Shown in pieces: positions 49,866-58,227 of a stretch of DNA of 64,000 nt (position 1 is its first letter; each line of letters starts with the position of its first letter). The notes beneath the pieces are model-generated. The model made no database searches. It saw only the letters and a list, made by a program, of their open reading frames with translations, and had not been told where the DNA came from. Both the position numbers and the translations under genes were made by a program. The DNA comes from Flavobacterium sp. ACN2 (GTDB lineage Bacteria; Bacteroidota; Bacteroidia; Flavobacteriales; Flavobacteriaceae): the NCBI RefSeq assembly GCF_002303885.1, contig NZ_MRCM01000005.1, forward strand, positions 273,804-337,803, written 5' to 3'.

Positions 49866-51266
49866 TTGAAACCTTTTATTCTTAATACACATTACAAACA
49901 AATTCTGGCAGATACGGTAACGCCAGTAAGTATTTATTTCAAAATCAGAGATAAATTCCCAAATAGTTTATTACTAGAAAGTAGTGATTATCATGGAAAT
50001 GACAACAGTTTTTCTTATATCTGCTGCAATCCGATTGCTACAATTAAAATAGAAAATGAAGTTATTTCTAAAACTTTCCCTGACGGAACTTCAGAAAAAA
50101 TCAATATTGATGCTTCTACAAATATTCCTCAGGTAATTCAGGAATTTTCAAGTCAGTTTAAATCAGAAAAAAACGATTTTAAATTCATCAACAACGGTTT
50201 ATTTGGATATATTTCTTACGATGCTGTTCGTTATTTTGAAAAAGTATCTATTGCAAAAAAAGACAATGCGACTTCTATTCCAGATATTTTTTATGCTGTT
50301 TATCAGAACATTATTGCAATCAATCACTTTAAAAATGAAGCTTATATTTTCTGCCATAGTCTTGATGGAAAAAACAATATTTCAGAAATCGAGCAATTAT
50401 TACAATCTAGAAATATAGCTTCTTATAAATTTTCTAAAGAAGGCGAAGGTTTCTCTAACTTAACCGATGAGGAATTTAAAACAAATGTGGCTTTAGCCAA
50501 AAAACATTGCTATCGTGGAGATGTTTTCCAATTAGTTCTTTCTCGCCGATTTACTCAAGGCTTCAAAGGAGATGAATTTAATGTTTATAGAGCTTTAAGA
50601 AGCATTAACCCTTCTCCATATTTATTTTTCTTTGATTATGGAGATTTCAAAATATTCGGTTCTTCGCCAGAAGCACAAATTATCGTAAAAGATAGAAAAG
50701 CCGAAATTCACCCAATTGCAGGAACTTTCAAAAGAACTGGAAATGACGAACGCGATGCTCTTTTAGCAAAAGAACTTTCAGAAGATAAAAAAGAAAATAG
50801 CGAGCATGTTATGCTTGTTGATTTGGCAAGAAACGATTTGAGCAGAAATGGTCACGATGTTAATGTAGAAAAATATAGAGAAGTGCAGTTTTTCTCTCAC
50901 GTAATACACTTAGTTTCAAAAGTTACGGGACATTTGCACGACAAAGCAACTACAATGCAAGTTGTAGCAGACACTTTCCCAGCAGGAACTTTGAGTGGCG
51001 CGCCTAAACACAGAGCGATGCAGTTAATTGAAGATTGCGAAAAAACAAATCGTAATTTTTATGGAGGCGCAATTGGAGTTATGGATTTTGAAGGAAACTT
51101 TAATCACGCCATTATGATTCGAACTTTCCTTTCCAAAAATCATCAATTGCATTGTCAAGCTGGAGCCGGAATTGTAGCAAGTTCTGATGAAGAAAGTGAA
51201 ATGCAGGAAGTTTATAATAAATTAAGAGCATTAAATACAGCGCTAGAAATGGCAGAAAAGATTTAG
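49866..51266 (+). CDS. trpE: Anthranilate synthase component I
   Basis: 466 aa. N-terminal Trp-binding region with L-L-E-S-S-D (feedback site L-L-E-S) and a C-terminal chorismate-utilising domain (G-A-P-K-H-R-A-M, A-G-A-G-I-V-A-S-S-D-E-E-S-E). The start is a TTG: no ATG or GTG exists in frame between the terminator and this codon, and the N-terminus K-P-F-I-L-N fits the family. Makes anthranilate from chorismate with the TrpG amidotransferase; inhibited by tryptophan. Confidence 0.95.
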   Translation: MKPFILNTHYKQILADTVTPVSIYFKIRDKFPNSLLLESSDYHGNDNSFSYICCNPIATIKIENEVISKTFPDGTSEKINIDASTNIPQVIQEFSSQFKSEKNDFKFINNGLFGYISYDAVRYFEKVSIAKKDNATSIPDIFYAVYQNIIAINHFKNEAYIFCHSLDGKNNISEIEQLLQSRNIASYKFSKEGEGFSNLTDEEFKTNVALAKKHCYRGDVFQLVLSRRFTQGFKGDEFNVYRALRSINPSPYLFFFDYGDFKIFGSSPEAQIIVKDRKAEIHPIAGTFKRTGNDERDALLAKELSEDKKENSEHVMLVDLARNDLSRNGHDVNVEKYREVQFFSHVIHLVSKVTGHLHDKATTMQVVADTFPAGTLSGAPKHRAMQLIEDCEKTNRNFYGGAIGVMDFEGNFNHAIMIRTFLSKNHQLHCQAGAGIVASSDEESEMQEVYNKLRALNTALEMAEKI

Positions 51267-51282
51267 TCATCAGTGTTCAGTT

Positions 51283-51330
51283 TTCAGTCGCAAAACCTGA
51301 AACCTGAAATTTGAAACCTGAAACAATTAA
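51283..51330. repeat. Heptamer-periodic spacer repeat (trpE to lipoprotein)
   Basis: CCTGAAA heptamers repeated head-to-tail (AACCTGAAACCTGAAATTTG), then an A+T-rich run to the next ATG. Confidence 0.75.
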
Positions 51331-51362
51331 CCATAAAATATAAAACCACAAACTATAAAACC

Positions 51363-51806
51363 ATGAAAAAAGCAGTATCAATTTTAGTTTTAATCATTAC
51401 GATGACATCTTGTAATTCAGAAAAAAAGCACAATCCGATTGAAGGAACCTGGCGTCTTATATCAGCTGAAACAACTGAGAAAGATTCGACTTTTTCAACT
51501 TTCAATACTAAAACAAAAATGATTAAGATTATTAACGATACACATTTTGCTTTTTTTAATCATGATTTGAAAAATGGAAAAGATTCAACAACAGCATTGT
51601 TCTTTGGAGGCGGCGGAAAATATACTTTAAAAGACAGTATTTATACAGAAAACTTAGAGTTCTTTAACAACCGCGATTGGGAAAACAACAAATTTGAATT
51701 TGTAGTGAAAGTTCAAAACGACACTTTAATTCAAAAAGGTGTAGAAAAAATAGAAAAATTAGGAGTAGATCGTGTTATAATAGAAAAATACGTTCGAGAA
51801 AAATAA
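51363..51806 (+). CDS. Hypothetical lipocalin-like lipoprotein inside the trp operon
   Basis: 147 aa with lipobox M-T-S-C at Cys17. The mature part starts P-I-E-G-T-W-R-L-I, the typical first strand of Bacteroidota lipocalin-like proteins, and ends D-R-V-I-I-E-K-Y-V. An envelope lipoprotein with a small beta-barrel. It is flanked by trpE and trpG with no promoter or terminator of its own visible, so it is cotranscribed, but no link to tryptophan synthesis is evident. Confidence 0.65.
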   Translation: MKKAVSILVLIITMTSCNSEKKHNPIEGTWRLISAETTEKDSTFSTFNTKTKMIKIINDTHFAFFNHDLKNGKDSTTALFFGGGGKYTLKDSIYTENLEFFNNRDWENNKFEFVVKVQNDTLIQKGVEKIEKLGVDRVIIEKYVREK

Positions 51807-51821
51807 ATAAAATTTAGTTTC

Positions 51822-51895
51822 AAGTTTTCTTTGTTTCAAGTTTCAAGTTAGAAACCTTAGAACCTTAGAATCTTAGCAACTTATTACCTTAAAAA
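51822..51895. repeat. Periodic spacer repeats before trpG
   Basis: TTTCAAG heptamers, then CTTAGAAC/CTTAGAAT/CTTAGCAA octamers up to the trpG ATG. Confidence 0.75.
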
Positions 51896-51896
51896 A

Positions 51897-52463
51897 ATGA
51901 AAAAGATTTTAGTTATAGACAATTACGATAGTTTCACTTACAATTTAGTGCACTATTTAGAAGATTTAAACTGCGAAGTTACCGTTTACAGAAACGACGA
52001 ATTTGATATTGATGAAATTGCTTCTTTTGAGAAAATTTTACTTTCTCCAGGGCCTGGAATTCCAGATGAAGCAGGTTTGTTAAAAGCAGTAATCGAAAAA
52101 TATAGTCCGACAAAAAGTATTCTTGGGGTTTGTTTAGGGCAACAAGCCATTGGAGAAGTTTTTGGAGGAACGCTTTCTAACCTTGATAAAGTGTATCACG
52201 GAGTTGCTACAAATGTAAAAACAGTAGTTTCAGATGAAATTTTGTTTGAAGGTTTAGGAAACGAATTTGAAGTCGGAAGATACCACTCATGGGTAGTAGA
52301 CAGCAATTTGCCTGAAGATTTAGAAGCAACTTCGGTAGACGAAAACGGACAAATTATGTCTTTAAGACACAAAACTTATGACGTGAGAGGCGTTCAGTTT
52401 CATCCAGAAAGTGTTTTGACTCCAAACGGTAAAAGGATTTTAGAGAATTGGATTAAGAGTTAG
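51897..52463 (+). CDS. trpG: Anthranilate synthase component II (glutamine amidotransferase)
   Basis: 188 aa class I amidotransferase. L-S-P-G-P-G-I-P-D-E, nucleophile Cys79 in G-V-C-L-G-Q-Q, and the His-Pro-Glu triad V-Q-F-H-P-E-S near residue 170. Supplies ammonia from glutamine to TrpE. Confidence 0.95.
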   Translation: MKKILVIDNYDSFTYNLVHYLEDLNCEVTVYRNDEFDIDEIASFEKILLSPGPGIPDEAGLLKAVIEKYSPTKSILGVCLGQQAIGEVFGGTLSNLDKVYHGVATNVKTVVSDEILFEGLGNEFEVGRYHSWVVDSNLPEDLEATSVDENGQIMSLRHKTYDVRGVQFHPESVLTPNGKRILENWIKS

Positions 52464-52465
52464 TG

Positions 52466-52545
52466 ATCAGTATTTCAGTCTCAGTTTACAGTCTCAGTAA
52501 AAAACTTAGAATCTCAGCATCTTAGAACCTTAGCAACTTTAAAAA
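52466..52545. repeat. Periodic spacer repeats before trpD
   Basis: Six- to seven-base TCAGTxT units, followed by CTTAGAAT/CTCAGCAT/CTTAGAAC/CTTAGCAA octamers. Confidence 0.75.
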
Positions 52546-52547
52546 AA

Positions 52548-53540
52548 ATGAAAACTATATTAAACAAATTAATCAACCACGAAGTTCTTACTAAAGAAGA
52601 AGCAAAAAACGTATTGATTAATATTTCAAGCGGTCAATACAATCCAAGTCAGATTTCGGCATTTTTGACTGTTTTTATGATGCGAAGCATTACAATTGAT
52701 GAACTTTCTGGCTTTCGCGAAGCTTTATTAGATCTTTGCATTCGTGTTGATTTATCAGCTTACAATACCATCGATTTATGCGGAACGGGTGGCGACGGAA
52801 AAGACACTTTCAACATTTCGACTTTGGCTTCTTTTGTATCAGCAGGAGCTGGAATAAAAGTTGCAAAACATGGAAATTACGGAGTTTCTTCTATTTCTGG
52901 TTCAAGCAACGTGATGGAAAAAATGGGAATTAAATTTAGCAACGACTCTTCCTTTTTAGAAAAATGTATCGATCAGGCTGGAATCTGCGTTTTGCATGCT
53001 CCCCTATTTCACCCAGCAATGAAAAATGTTGGGCCAATTAGAAAAGAATTGGCAGTAAAAACGTTCTTTAATATGTTAGGACCAATGGTAAATCCTGCAT
53101 TTCCACAAAATCAATTGGTTGGAGTTTTCAACTTAGAATTGGCAAGAATGTATGCTTATTTATATCAAAATACAGATACCAATTTTACGATCTTACATTC
53201 GCTTGACGGATATGACGAAATTTCATTAACTGGTCCAACCAAAACAATTTCCAACCATATGGAGGGAATGTTGAATCCAGAAGATTTTGGTGTTCGACTT
53301 CTCTCTCAAACCGAAATTGAAGGAGGAAAAACAATTGAAGAATCTGCAGAAATTTTTACGAATATCATTTCTGGAAAAGGAAATGAAGCACAGAATAATG
53401 TAGTTTGTGCCAATGCTGCAATGGCAATTTCGACCGTTACGAAATGCTCTCCAAAAGAAGGATTTGAACTGGCTAAAGAAAGTTTATTGTCTGGAAAAGG
53501 GTTAAAAGCATTACAGAAATTACAAGAATTAAGCAGGTAA
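52548..53540 (+). CDS. trpD: Anthranilate phosphoribosyltransferase
   Basis: 330 aa. PRPP-binding G-T-G-G-D-G-K-D-T-F-N-I-S-T (about residues 79-92) and K-H-G-N-Y-G-V-S-S are the TrpD signatures, with V-G-P-I-R-K-E-L-A later. Transfers phosphoribose to anthranilate. Confidence 0.95.
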   Translation: MKTILNKLINHEVLTKEEAKNVLINISSGQYNPSQISAFLTVFMMRSITIDELSGFREALLDLCIRVDLSAYNTIDLCGTGGDGKDTFNISTLASFVSAGAGIKVAKHGNYGVSSISGSSNVMEKMGIKFSNDSSFLEKCIDQAGICVLHAPLFHPAMKNVGPIRKELAVKTFFNMLGPMVNPAFPQNQLVGVFNLELARMYAYLYQNTDTNFTILHSLDGYDEISLTGPTKTISNHMEGMLNPEDFGVRLLSQTEIEGGKTIEESAEIFTNIISGKGNEAQNNVVCANAAMAISTVTKCSPKEGFELAKESLLSGKGLKALQKLQELSR

Positions 53541-53545
53541 AAAAT

Positions 53546-53612
53546 TGTTTCAAGTTTCAGGTTTCAAGTTTCAAGTTGTTGGAACGAACCTGAAACTTGA
53601 AACCTGAAACAA
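53546..53612. repeat. Heptamer repeat with inverted symmetry before trpC
   Basis: GTTTCAAGTTTCAGGTTTCA heptamers on the left and the inverse (CCTGAAACTTGAAACC) on the right, enclosing TTGGAACGAA; a long hairpin can form between trpD and trpC. Confidence 0.8.
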
Positions 53613-53620
53613 ACAAAACA

Positions 53621-54400
53621 ATGAATATCTTAGATAAAATAATACTTGACAAACAAAGAGAAGTTGTTCTAAAGAAATCGATCATTCCGGTTTCTCAGTT
53701 AGAAGCTTCAGTGTTTTTTGAAAAACAGACGATTTCTCTTAGTCAGAAATTAAAAGAAAGCAATTCTGGAATTATTGCAGAACACAAACGTCGTTCTCCT
53801 TCAAAATCAATCATCAACAATAATTTTACGGTTGAAGAAGTAGTTAAAGGTTATGAGAATGCCGGCGCATGCGGAATTTCAGTTTTAACCGACGGTAAAT
53901 ATTTTGGCGGATCTCTTGACGATTTACTTTTAGCTAGAGCTTCAGTAAATATTCCGCTTTTGCGAAAAGAATTTATTGTAGACGAATATCAGATTTTGGA
54001 AGCAAAAGCACACGGAGCCGATTTGATTTTGTTAATCGCAGCAGTTTTAACTCGAGAAGAAATCAAATCATTATCTGAATTTGCAAAAAGTTTAGGTTTA
54101 GAAGTTTTGTTGGAAGTTCACAATCAAGAAGAATTAGAAAAATCAATTATGCCGACTTTAGATATGATTGGCGTAAACAACAGAAATTTAAAAACATTCG
54201 AAGTAAGTTTAGATTTCAGTAAAGAATTGGCTTCACAAATTCCTAATGATTTTGTAAAAGTATCCGAAAGCGGTATTTCATCAATTGAAGCCATTCAAGA
54301 ACTTAAACCTTACGGTTACAAAGGTTTCTTAATTGGAGAAAACTTCATGAAAACCGACAATGCTGGTCAAGCGGCAACAGAATTTATTAAACAGCTATAG
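53621..54400 (+). CDS. trpC: Indole-3-glycerol-phosphate synthase
   Basis: 259 aa from the ATG at 53621; the frame extends to 53597, but that stretch is the spacer repeat. TIM-barrel motifs: I-A-E-H-K-R-R-S-P-S-K (the Lys/Glu catalytic segment), L-R-K-E-F-I-V-D-E-Y, G-V-N-N-R-N-L and S-E-S-G-I. Converts CdRP to indole-3-glycerol phosphate. Not fused to TrpF, which follows separately. Confidence 0.95.
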   Translation: MNILDKIILDKQREVVLKKSIIPVSQLEASVFFEKQTISLSQKLKESNSGIIAEHKRRSPSKSIINNNFTVEEVVKGYENAGACGISVLTDGKYFGGSLDDLLLARASVNIPLLRKEFIVDEYQILEAKAHGADLILLIAAVLTREEIKSLSEFAKSLGLEVLLEVHNQEELEKSIMPTLDMIGVNNRNLKTFEVSLDFSKELASQIPNDFVKVSESGISSIEAIQELKPYGYKGFLIGENFMKTDNAGQAATEFIKQL

Positions 54401-54478
54401 GCTTTAAGCTGTAAGCAATAAGCCTTCTTAACATTACTAATTTAGCCTAAAGCCTAAAGCTTAAAGCTTAATGCATTT
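54400..54478. repeat. Heptamer-periodic spacer repeat before trpF
   Basis: GCCTAAA/GCTTAAA heptamers in four copies near 54447-54474, with inverse GCTTTAAGCTGTAAGC at the left edge. Confidence 0.75.
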
Positions 54479-54485
54479 AAAAAAA

Positions 54486-55118
54486 ATGAAACTCAAAATA
54501 TGCGGCATGAAATATCCCGAAAACATTCTCGAAGTAGGTTCACTCCTACCCGATTATATGGGATTTATTTTCTGGGAAAAATCCGCTAGATATTGCAATG
54601 GGAATGTTCCCGAATTGATAAAAACAATCAAAAAAGTGGGCGTTTTTGTTAATCAAAGTCAGGAAGAAATTCTGGAAAAAGTCGAAAAATACAACTTACA
54701 AGCAGTTCAATTACATGGGGAAGAATCAGTTGAATTTTGCTCAGCATTAAAGGAAAAACTTCCAAAAAAAATTGAAATTATTAAAGTCTTTTCGGCCGAT
54801 GAGAATTTCGATTTTGAAATCATAAAACCTTTTGAAAATGTCTGCGATTATTTTCTATTTGACACCAAAGGAAAATTACCAGGCGGAAATGGAACAACTT
54901 TCGACTGGAGCATATTAAAAAAATACAATTCGAAAAAGCCTTTCTTTTTAAGTGGCGGAATTGGAATGAATGAATTAAAAGCCATTGAAGAAATTTCAAA
55001 AACCAAATTACCTATTTATGCTGTCGATGTAAATAGTAAATTTGAAATCGAACCAGGGCTAAAAAATAAAAATCTATTAAGCAATTTCAAGAGAAAATTT
55101 GATGTTGCCAACTTTTAA
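54486..55118 (+). CDS. trpF: Phosphoribosylanthranilate isomerase
   Basis: 210 aa from the ATG at 54486 (M-K-L-K-I-C-G-M-K). Catalytic Cys6 in K-I-C-G and the Asp in L-F-D-T-K-G; G-V-F-V-N-Q and L-S-G-G-I-G complete the phosphate-binding TIM barrel. ATG at 54471 is possible but adds an untypical M-H-L-K-K. Confidence 0.94.
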   Translation: MKLKICGMKYPENILEVGSLLPDYMGFIFWEKSARYCNGNVPELIKTIKKVGVFVNQSQEEILEKVEKYNLQAVQLHGEESVEFCSALKEKLPKKIEIIKVFSADENFDFEIIKPFENVCDYFLFDTKGKLPGGNGTTFDWSILKKYNSKKPFFLSGGIGMNELKAIEEISKTKLPIYAVDVNSKFEIEPGLKNKNLLSNFKRKFDVANF

Positions 55119-55130
55119 AATTTAAATAAA

Positions 55131-56312
55131 ATGAGTTTTAACGTTAACGAAAAAGGATATTACGGAGAATTTGGCGGTGCTTACATCCCAGAAATGCTGT
55201 ATCCAAATGTAGAAGAACTACGTCAGAAATACTTAAGTATAATGGATGAACCTGATTTTAAAGCAGAGTTCAACCAATTGCTGAAAGATTACGTTGGACG
55301 TCCTAGTCCCTTGTATTTTGCAAAACGTCTATCTGAGAAATACAATACCAAAGTTTATCTAAAAAGAGAAGACTTAAACCACACTGGAGCTCACAAAGTA
55401 AACAATACAATTGGGCAAATCCTGCTAGCAAAACGTTTGGGTAAAAAAAGAATTATTGCCGAAACTGGAGCTGGCCAACACGGTGTAGCAACAGCAACAG
55501 TTTGTGCTTTAATGGGAATTGAATGTATCGTTTACATGGGCGAAATAGACATCGCGCGTCAGGCACCAAACGTGGCGCGTATGAAAATGTTAGGCGCAGA
55601 AGTTCGTCCGGCGCTTTCAGGTTCAAGAACTTTAAAAGATGCTACAAACGAAGCCATTCGTGACTGGATTAACAATCCTGTAGATACACATTATATTATC
55701 GGATCTGCAATTGGGCCTCATCCTTATCCAGACATGGTAACACGTTTCCAAAGCATTATTTCTGAAGAAATTAAATGGCAGTTAAAAGAAAAAGAAGGTC
55801 GTGAAAATCCTGATTATGTAGTAGCTTGTATTGGCGGAGGGAGTAACGCTGCAGGAACTTATTACCACTTTTTACACGAACCACAAGTTGGAATTATTGC
55901 TGTAGAAGCTGCTGGAAAAGGTGTTGACAGCGGACACAGCGCTGCAACTAGTAAATTAGGAAAAGTTGGCGTTATTCATGGTTGTAAAACACTTTTAATG
56001 CAAACTCCAGACGGGCAAATTACAGAGCCTTATTCTATTTCTGCAGGTCTCGATTATCCTGGCGTTGGGCCTTTGCACGCCCATTTAGCACAAACAGGAA
56101 GAGGAGAATTTTTCTCAGTTACTGATGATGATGCGATGAATGCCGGTCTACAATTAACAAAATTAGAAGGAATTATTCCAGCAATTGAAAGTGCACACGC
56201 TTTTGCAGTTCTAGATCAAAAGAAATTCAAACCAAGCGATATTGTTGTAATTAGTCTTTCTGGACGTGGCGATAAAGATTTAGATAATTACATTGATTAC
56301 TTTAAATTGTAA
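55131..56312 (+). CDS. trpB: Tryptophan synthase beta subunit
   Basis: 393 aa. PLP Schiff-base Lys89 in H-T-G-A-H-K-V-N-N, phosphate cup G-G-G-S-N-A-A-G, and E-T-G-A-G-Q-H-G-V-A-T-A near 110. N-terminal Y-Y-G-E-F-G-G-A-Y-I-P-E is the TrpB1 signature. Condenses indole with serine; pairs with TrpA encoded downstream. Confidence 0.96.
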   Translation: MSFNVNEKGYYGEFGGAYIPEMLYPNVEELRQKYLSIMDEPDFKAEFNQLLKDYVGRPSPLYFAKRLSEKYNTKVYLKREDLNHTGAHKVNNTIGQILLAKRLGKKRIIAETGAGQHGVATATVCALMGIECIVYMGEIDIARQAPNVARMKMLGAEVRPALSGSRTLKDATNEAIRDWINNPVDTHYIIGSAIGPHPYPDMVTRFQSIISEEIKWQLKEKEGRENPDYVVACIGGGSNAAGTYYHFLHEPQVGIIAVEAAGKGVDSGHSAATSKLGKVGVIHGCKTLLMQTPDGQITEPYSISAGLDYPGVGPLHAHLAQTGRGEFFSVTDDDAMNAGLQLTKLEGIIPAIESAHAFAVLDQKKFKPSDIVVISLSGRGDKDLDNYIDYFKL

Positions 56313-56368
56313 TAAAAGTATTAATTTGCACATCTCTAATCGCAACTATTAACGAGAAAAATATAATT

Positions 56369-56689
56369 ATGGAAAAGTTATTCTCATACGGAACATTAAG
56401 ATCGAAACAAGTTCAAATGCAGATTTTTAAAAAAGTATTAGTTGGAACTCCAGATCAGCTCTTGGGTTATAAACTAAAAAGTTTACAGATCGAAGAAGAA
56501 TTTGGAATGGCAGATTATGTGGTTGCAATACCAAGCGAAAACACAGAAGAAAATATACATGGAGTGGTTTTTAATGTTTCTAATGCAGATTTAGCAAAAG
56601 TCGATTTATTTGAATCTAATTCGTACAGAAGAGTTCAGGTTAAACTGAAGTCTGGAACAGTTGCTTGGGTTTATACCGAAAACAAATAA
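56369..56689 (+). CDS. Gamma-glutamylcyclotransferase-like (GGCT/AIG2) protein inside the trp operon
   Basis: 106 aa. N-terminal L-F-S-Y-G-T-L-R-S is the nucleotide/peptide-binding motif of the GGCT-like fold, and G-V-V-F-N-V-S-N-A-D-L-A-K-V-D-L-F-E carries the acidic catalytic segment. It lies between trpB and trpA, 56 bases after trpB, without visible own promoter or terminator. Function in this operon is unclear. Confidence 0.82.
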   Translation: MEKLFSYGTLRSKQVQMQIFKKVLVGTPDQLLGYKLKSLQIEEEFGMADYVVAIPSENTEENIHGVVFNVSNADLAKVDLFESNSYRRVQVKLKSGTVAWVYTENK

Positions 56690-56782
56690 TTAGAAAATGA
56701 TCTTAGCGGCGGCACAAACAAAACCAAAGCGAGGAAATACCTAAAGTTTTTAAAACCTCTTAGGTTAAAAAAATATATTAAA

Positions 56783-57544
56783 ATGAACAGAATAACTCAA
56801 AAGTTACAAGAAAATAAAAAGATCCTTTCGATCTATTTTTCTGCGGGATATCCGAACTTAAACGATACCGTGCAGATTATTCAGGATTTAGAAAAAAACG
56901 GAGTTGATTTAATCGAAATTGGACTTCCTTTTAGTGATCCTTTGGCAGATGGACCAACTATTCAGGCGAGTTCTACGCAGGCGCTTCATAACGGAATGAC
57001 AACGCAAATTCTTTTTGATCAACTGAAGAACATCCGCGAAAGCGTAAAAATTCCATTAATTATTATGGGATATTTTAATCCGATGTTGCAATACGGAGTT
57101 GAAGCTTTTTGTGCAAAATGTGCCGAAATTGGAATTGACGGTTTAATAATTCCAGATCTTCCAGTTGATGTTTATGCTGATGAATACAAAGCAATTTTTG
57201 AAAAATACGGATTAATAAACGTGTTTTTGATTACGCCTCAAACTTCAGACGAACGTATTCGTTTTATTGACAGTGTTTCAAACGGATTTATCTACATGGT
57301 AAGTTCTGCAAGTGTTACGGGATCTCAATCTGGTTTTGGAGATGTTCAGGAAAGTTATTTTGAAAGAATCTCTAATTTGAATTTGAAAAATCCGCAAATT
57401 GTTGGGTTTGGAATTTCGAACAAGGAGACTTTTAATCAGGCGACTAAATATGCAAAAGGTGCTATTATTGGAAGTGCCTTTATCAAACATTTGAGTGAAA
57501 AAGGAAGCGGAAAAATTGAAGAATTTGTTGGAGAGATCCGATAA
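56783..57544 (+). CDS. trpA: Tryptophan synthase alpha subunit
   Basis: 253 aa TIM barrel. Catalytic Glu45 (L-I-E-I-G-L-P-F-S-D-P-L-A-D-G) and Asp56, eleven residues apart as in the family; G-F-G-I-S-N-K and G-S-A-F-I for the phosphate. Cleaves indole-glycerol phosphate and channels indole to TrpB. Last trp gene; the next gene follows after 11 bases. Confidence 0.96.
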   Translation: MNRITQKLQENKKILSIYFSAGYPNLNDTVQIIQDLEKNGVDLIEIGLPFSDPLADGPTIQASSTQALHNGMTTQILFDQLKNIRESVKIPLIIMGYFNPMLQYGVEAFCAKCAEIGIDGLIIPDLPVDVYADEYKAIFEKYGLINVFLITPQTSDERIRFIDSVSNGFIYMVSSASVTGSQSGFGDVQESYFERISNLNLKNPQIVGFGISNKETFNQATKYAKGAIIGSAFIKHLSEKGSGKIEEFVGEIR

Positions 57545-57555
57545 ATACATCTTTC

Positions 57556-58038
57556 ATGACTAAGAAAACTAAACAGCTGATAAACTCAATTACTGCGGGA
57601 TTATTTTCTATATTATTTTTCTTTTTAGCTTATATAGGTTACGAAAAAAGAAACATTGACTTATCAAAGCAAGATAAGTTTGAAAGTATAATAATCGACA
57701 AAGGGATTAATATTCATTATGGAAGTAAAGGACAAAAATCAGATGTCTTTTTTATATCTCTAAAAAATCTAGATAAAGATTTAGGGGTTTACAGGATGTC
57801 TCAAAACTATAATGATTTACTGCAAAAAGTAAATATTGGAGACAAGGTTAAAGTCTATTATCAAGCAAATTCTAATAAAGATGAAAATATAAATATTAAT
57901 CTAATTCAACTTGAGAAAGATGGAAAGATTATAATTAATAAAAGTGAATACGAACAGAAAGAAGGCAGTCTTTTATATATTGGATTAATTGCCGGATTTT
58001 TTATTCTTTGTCTCTCATATCGAAATTACAAAAGATAA
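57556..58038 (+). CDS. Hypothetical two-helix membrane protein (DUF3592-like)
   Basis: 160 aa with a hydrophobic segment near each end (about 14-30 and 140-156). Between them is an extracytoplasmic beta domain with G-D-K-V-K-V-Y-Y-Q, a motif seen in DUF3592-type membrane proteins. Placed 11 bases after trpA and closed by a terminator at 58061-58092; probably cotranscribed with the trp operon. Function unknown. Confidence 0.6.
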   Translation: MTKKTKQLINSITAGLFSILFFFLAYIGYEKRNIDLSKQDKFESIIIDKGINIHYGSKGQKSDVFFISLKNLDKDLGVYRMSQNYNDLLQKVNIGDKVKVYYQANSNKDENININLIQLEKDGKIIINKSEYEQKEGSLLYIGLIAGFFILCLSYRNYKR

Positions 58039-58060
58039 TTTGAGAGCATAAAAATTAGAT

Positions 58061-58097
58061 AAAAGCTGAAATACTTAGGTATTTCGGCTTTTTTATT
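58061..58097 (+). terminator. Terminator at the end of the trp transcript
   Basis: AAAAGCTGAAATAC (58061-58074) pairs with GTATTTCGGCTTTT (58079-58092), one G-U, followed by T residues. Confidence 0.75.
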
Positions 58098-58168
58098 TTA
58101 ACTAATTAAAGAACAAATTAACATAAATTATCGAAAACGCTTTATGTTAATATTGTGTTAAAATAAAA

Positions 58169-58206
58169 TTAAACAAGCGTTTAAATTAAACAAGTGTTTA
58201 ATTTTG
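58169..58206 (+). promoter_or_regulatory. Twin TetR operators overlapping the -7 box of the efflux operon
   Basis: TTAAACAAGCGTTTAA (58169-58184) and TTAAACAAGTGTTTAA (58186-58201), two 16-base palindromes 17 bases apart. The -7 element TAATTTTG (58199-58206) overlaps the second, so repression by the TetR product is expected. A further 10-base inverted repeat TTAACATAAA...TTTATGTTAA lies at 58118-58150. Confidence 0.72.
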
Positions 58207-58227
58207 CATTCGATTAGAAACAATACC

